A DNA stretch of 8,300 nucleotides, from NCBI GenBank assembly GCA_905193995.1, contig CAJJQT010000073.1, positions 1 to 8,300 of the forward strand. Direction: 5' to 3'. The translations under genes were made by a program, and so were the position numbers. Under the pieces are notes generated by a model that was given only the letters and a program-made list of their open reading frames with translations, was not told the origin of the DNA and did not search any database. Positions 5,731 through 8,300 of the stretch are shown here, piece after piece. The DNA is from an uncultured Porphyromonadaceae bacterium. Its GTDB lineage: Bacteria > Bacteroidota > Bacteroidia > Bacteroidales > Muribaculaceae. Position 1 is the first letter of the stretch; each line of letters starts with the position of its first letter.

Positions 5731-6746
5731 TTACCGCTGTACGCGACCGTTGGCGCTGCCGCCCGCAAGGGCCTTTACCTCAGCCTCGCTGACGAGGTTG
5801 AAGTCGCCGTTGATCGTCTGCTTCAGCGCCGAGGCTGCTACGGCGAACTCCAGGGCCTCGCCCTGGGTAGGCATGGTCAGCAGCCCGTGGATCAGACCGC
5901 CCGCGAAGCTGTCGCCCCCGCCGACGCGGTCGACGATCGGGTCGATGTCGTAGCGGCGGCTCTGGTAGAACTCACGTAGATCATTGCCTTCCAGCCGTTG
6001 TGGGTGGCCGAGAACGACTCGCGCAGGGTCGATACGACATATTTGAAGCCGAATTCCTTCATCATGGCCTCGAAGATGCCGCGGTAGCCGGCGGCGTCGG
6101 TGTGGCCGCTCTCGACGTCGGCGTCGGGCTTGAAGCCCAGGCAGAGCTCGGCGTCCTCTTCGTTGCCGATGCACACATCGACGTACTTCATCAGCGGGCG
6201 CATCACGGAGATAGCCTTTTCGCTCGTCCACAGCTTCTTGCGGAAGTTGAGGTCGACGCTGACGGTGACGCCGTGGCGCTTGGCTGCCTCGCAGGCCAGG
6301 CGCGTGAGTTCGGCCGCCTTGTCGGAAATTGCGGGCGTGATGCCGCTCCAGTGGAACCAGTCGGCGCCCTCCATGATCGCGTCGAAGTCAAAGTCCTCGG
6401 GGTCGGCTTCGGCGATGGCGCTTCCTGCGCGGTCGTAGATTACCTTCGAGGGGCGCATCGAGGCGCCGCTCTCGCAGTAGTAGATGCCGACGCGGTCGCC
6501 GCCGCGCACTATGTGGCGCGTGTCGACGCCGTAGCGGCGCAGGGCGTTGACGGCTGCCTGGCCGATCTCGTGCTCGGGCAGTCGGCTCACGAAGCAGGCA
6601 TGGTGGCCGTAGTTGGCGCAGCTGACGGCCACGTTGGCTTCGCCGCCGCCCCATATTACATCGAAACTGTCGACCTGTACGAAGCGGTGCTGTCCGGCCG
6701 GCGAAAGGCGGAGCATTATCTCGCCTAAGGTGATTATTTTTGCCAT
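5731..6746 (-). pseudogene. kdgK: 2-keto-3-deoxygluconate kinase (PfkB family), frameshifted
   Basis: KdgK phosphorylates 2-keto-3-deoxygluconate (KDG) to KDPG, the substrate of the following eda gene. The frame from 6746 shows MAKIITLGEIMLRLSP, the PfkB glycine-rich substrate motif WGGGEANVAVSCANYG (32-47), [10 protein letters not shown] (164-173), [11 protein letters not shown] (194-204) and [19 protein letters not shown], ending at Tyr257. After two extra bases at 5974-5975 the family sequence continues in another frame for 80 residues ([10 protein letters not shown]...). That part holds the PfkB signature [12 protein letters not shown] with the catalytic Asp at 5911-5913, and it stops at 5731. 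Unshifted translation gives a 284-residue product without the catalytic base. The restored length of about 340 is right for Bacteroidales sugar kinases. Homologs have about three residues at the break, so loss of 7 nt (or 4 or 1) is likely. It starts 34 nt after the EIIC gene. Confidence 0.85.
5974..5975 (-). other. kdgK: Frameshift site in kdgK
   Basis: The two bases (coding strand GT) lie between TAC (5978-5976, Tyr257) and the resumed family frame GAG TTC TAC CAG (5973 onward). Conserved PfkB/KdgK sequence is in one frame before and in a different frame after. The lesion is 20 codons before the catalytic aspartate. Confidence 0.85.
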
Positions 6747-6780
6747 AGTTATGTCTTTTCGGTTATGTGATGATGTTTTG

Positions 6781-8202
6781 TCATTCGTCCTTCATGAGGC
6801 GGTCGGAGCCGGCGGCGATCATGGCGTCGCGGTTGCGGATGATGTTGACGCGGTTGCGCCACATCATGAACATAGTTACCAGCACGAGCAGCGAGGCTCC
6901 GATCCATTTGAGATTCTCCACCCCCTGGTAGATGAGCCACGCGAGCGGACTCGAGGCGAAGTCGAGGCTGCCGCCCTCGAAGCCCTCGGGAATGGCCACG
7001 GCGGCGTCGCCGGTGGCTGCGAATACATCCTTGGCGGCGAGAGTGAATGCCGGAGCGAGGCTCGTAACCATGTACAGACCGCCCACGATCACTATCAGCC
7101 CGACGATGAAGGTCTTCAGCACGTTGCCGCGTGTGTAGGGAAGTACCAGCGGGAACACATAGAACATGCCGGCCAGCGATGCCAGCGGCAGGAATTCATT
7201 GCCGGGAAGCGCTACGGCCAGCAGCAGCGTCACCGGGATCAGCAGCAGCGACACGACAAGCGTGGTCGGGTGGCCGATGACCAGGGCCGGACTCATGCCG
7301 ATGTTGAGGCCGTCGGCATTCTTGAACCGTCGGGCGATGAGCCGGCGCGTGGCGTCGGAGATAGGCCGCAGACCCTCGATGAACAGGACTGTCACGCGCG
7401 GGATCAGCTCCATGACGGCGCCCATCTTGATGCCCAGCATCAGTATGTAGGGAATACGATCCACGACAACTGTCCACGAAGGGCACGAAAGGCAGCCGAT
7501 GGCGATGCCGACGATCACACCCAGAAACAGCGGCTCGCCCAGCAGGCCGAATTTCTTCTTGAGCCCCTCGGCGTCGATCTCGAGGCGTCCGATGCCCGGG
7601 ATGCGGTCGAGCCCCTTGTTGACTGCCCATGCCACCGGCGCGAATCCTGCGCAGAAAGGCTGGGGGATGGATATGCCGTCCATGTCCTTGTAGAAGTTCT
7701 GGAAGCGGCGGGCCGTCATGTCGGCCAGGATCAGAGTGATGATGTAGCAGATAATGGCTCCGAAGAATCCCCAGGCCAGCGAGTCGCTCGCGAAGTAGAT
7801 CACGGCGCCGATGAAGGCGAAGTGCCAGTAGTTCCACAGGTCGATGTTGACGGTACGCGTGGTGCCGGTGAGCAGCATCAGTATGTTGACGCCCAGGCAC
7901 ACCGGTATGATGAACGCGCCAAGGGCCGTATTGTAGGCCACCGAGGCGGCGGCCGGCCAGCCCATGTCGAAGACCTGGAGCTGAAGATCGTAGATTTTCA
8001 CCACGTCCTTCAGGGCCGGGCCCAGGGCTGAGGTGAGCAGGGCGGTGACGATCGACAGGCCGATGAAGCCCACGCCAACTTTGAGACCCGCCTTGAGGGC
8101 CTCCGACGCCTTGATGCCGATGCAGATGCCCAGCACGGTGAAGATCACCGGCATCATCACTGCGGCGCCAAGGCCGATGATATAGCTGAATACTTGTTCC
8201 AT
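6781..8202 (-). CDS. Galactitol-type PTS EIIC permease homolog (orphan)
   Basis: This is a 473-residue polytopic membrane protein of the EIIC-Gat family (PF03611-type; E. coli GatC is 451). Hydrophobic segments lie at about 7-30, 40-62, 90-112, 124-140, 143-162, 224-241, 250-266, 304-333, 337-355, 363-386 and 433-448, which fits about 10-12 membrane spans. Family-like stretches include MGWPAAASVAYNTALGAF (80-97), LGEPLFLGVIVG (221-232), FIEGLRPISDATR and ALVIGHPTT (306-314). The C-terminal tail is basic, then acidic. There is no EIIA or EIIB domain or gene in the window. Most Bacteroidetes lack a full PTS, so this probably works as a secondary or facilitated transporter. It lies between kduD and kdgK, so a uronate catabolite such as KDG or a keto-uronate is the likely cargo (inference). 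It starts 29 nt after the kduD stop. Confidence 0.85.
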   Translation of the reverse strand: MEQVFSYIIGLGAAVMMPVIFTVLGICIGIKASEALKAGLKVGVGFIGLSIVTALLTSALGPALKDVVKIYDLQLQVFDMGWPAAASVAYNTALGAFIIPVCLGVNILMLLTGTTRTVNIDLWNYWHFAFIGAVIYFASDSLAWGFFGAIICYIITLILADMTARRFQNFYKDMDGISIPQPFCAGFAPVAWAVNKGLDRIPGIGRLEIDAEGLKKKFGLLGEPLFLGVIVGIAIGCLSCPSWTVVVDRIPYILMLGIKMGAVMELIPRVTVLFIEGLRPISDATRRLIARRFKNADGLNIGMSPALVIGHPTTLVVSLLLIPVTLLLAVALPGNEFLPLASLAGMFYVFPLVLPYTRGNVLKTFIVGLIVIVGGLYMVTSLAPAFTLAAKDVFAATGDAAVAIPEGFEGGSLDFASSPLAWLIYQGVENLKWIGASLLVLVTMFMMWRNRVNIIRNRDAMIAAGSDRLMKDE

Positions 8203-8231
8203 ATCAGTCGGTCATGTCGGTGAATTGCCCG

Positions 8232-8300
8232 TTATTGCGGCTGGCGGCCGATGTAGGCCAGGATGCCGCCGTCGACGTAGAGGATCTGGCCGTTGACAAA
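8232..8300 (-). CDS. kduD: SDR dehydrogenase, C-terminal end (KduD / gluconate 5-dehydrogenase type)
   Basis: Only the last 22 codons are present; the gene enters from the right edge and stops with TAA at 8232-8234. The visible end, FVNGQILYVDGG followed by ILAYIGRQPQ, is the classical C terminus of short-chain dehydrogenases (NGxxxxVDGG). Its last ten residues match the Bacteroidetes proteins annotated as gluconate 5-dehydrogenase or 2-dehydro-3-deoxygluconate 5-dehydrogenase. The operon context (kdgK, eda, kduI) favours KduD, which reduces 2,5-diketo-3-deoxygluconate to KDG with NAD(P)H. The cofactor-binding and catalytic YxxxK parts lie outside the window, so the exact substrate rests on context. 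Confidence 0.75.
   Translation of the reverse strand, partial: FVNGQILYVDGGILAYIGRQPQ

Noticed and set aside
4256..5975. Programmed ribosomal frameshifting in kduI and kdgK
   Set aside because: No slippery heptamer or stop-coupled shift site is present, the two shifts go in different directions, and residues expected by family comparison are missing at both sites.
6613..8031. Long plus-strand open frame of 472 codons opposite the EIIC gene
   Set aside because: Its translation is rich in His, Asp, Arg and Gln with no recognisable domain and is explained by codon bias of the EIIC gene on the other strand.

Overview
The window looks like a piece of a GC-rich (roughly 60 %) Bacteroidales chromosome, plausibly from a gut lineage such as Muribaculaceae or Rikenellaceae. 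The evidence for this is a Bacteroidetes-type promoter (TAACTTTGC at -7), few or no Shine-Dalgarno sequences, a PyrE with Bacteroidales-type sequence, a gluconate-5-dehydrogenase/KduD-type C terminus typical of the phylum, and a secreted hydrolase with a Por/T9SS-like C-terminal tail. I infer the lineage from sequence recall, not from a search. Every gene I can support lies on the minus strand, so transcription runs from right to left.

Region 1 (8300 down to 2236) is a tightly packed uronate-catabolism operon that enters from the right edge. In transcription order it holds the last 22 codons of a KduD-like dehydrogenase, a galactitol-type PTS EIIC permease with no EIIA or EIIB in view, 2-keto-3-deoxygluconate kinase (kdgK), KDPG aldolase (eda), 5-keto-4-deoxyuronate isomerase (kduI) and a secreted GH128-like glycoside hydrolase. 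Together these cover the route from unsaturated uronate (5-keto-4-deoxyuronate) through DKII, KDG and KDPG to pyruvate and glyceraldehyde-3-phosphate, plus a permease and an exported polysaccharide-cleaving enzyme. Two genes of this route, kdgK and kduI, each carry a small internal lesion that shifts the reading frame just before essential active-site residues. Both are otherwise open and well conserved on each side of the lesion. KduI, normally cytoplasmic, here has what looks like an added signal peptide.

Region 2 (2235 to 2083) is a short intergenic stretch with a convincing Bacteroidetes promoter for pyrE.

Region 3 (2082 down to 1) is a second leftward operon: pyrE (orotate phosphoribosyltransferase), a small SRPBCC-like protein that apparently starts at TTG, a lipoprotein with a Rieske-like but non-canonical cysteine pattern, and the N-terminal part of a membrane-anchored SGNH/GDSL hydrolase that runs off the left edge. 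A GC-rich perfect hairpin sits between pyrE and the SRPBCC gene.

The points most worth a second look are the paired frameshifts in one pathway, the exported KduI next to an orphan EIIC, the architecture of the GH128-like enzyme, and the Rieske-like lipoprotein with substituted ligands. No RNA genes, CRISPR arrays, insertion sequences or phage genes were seen.
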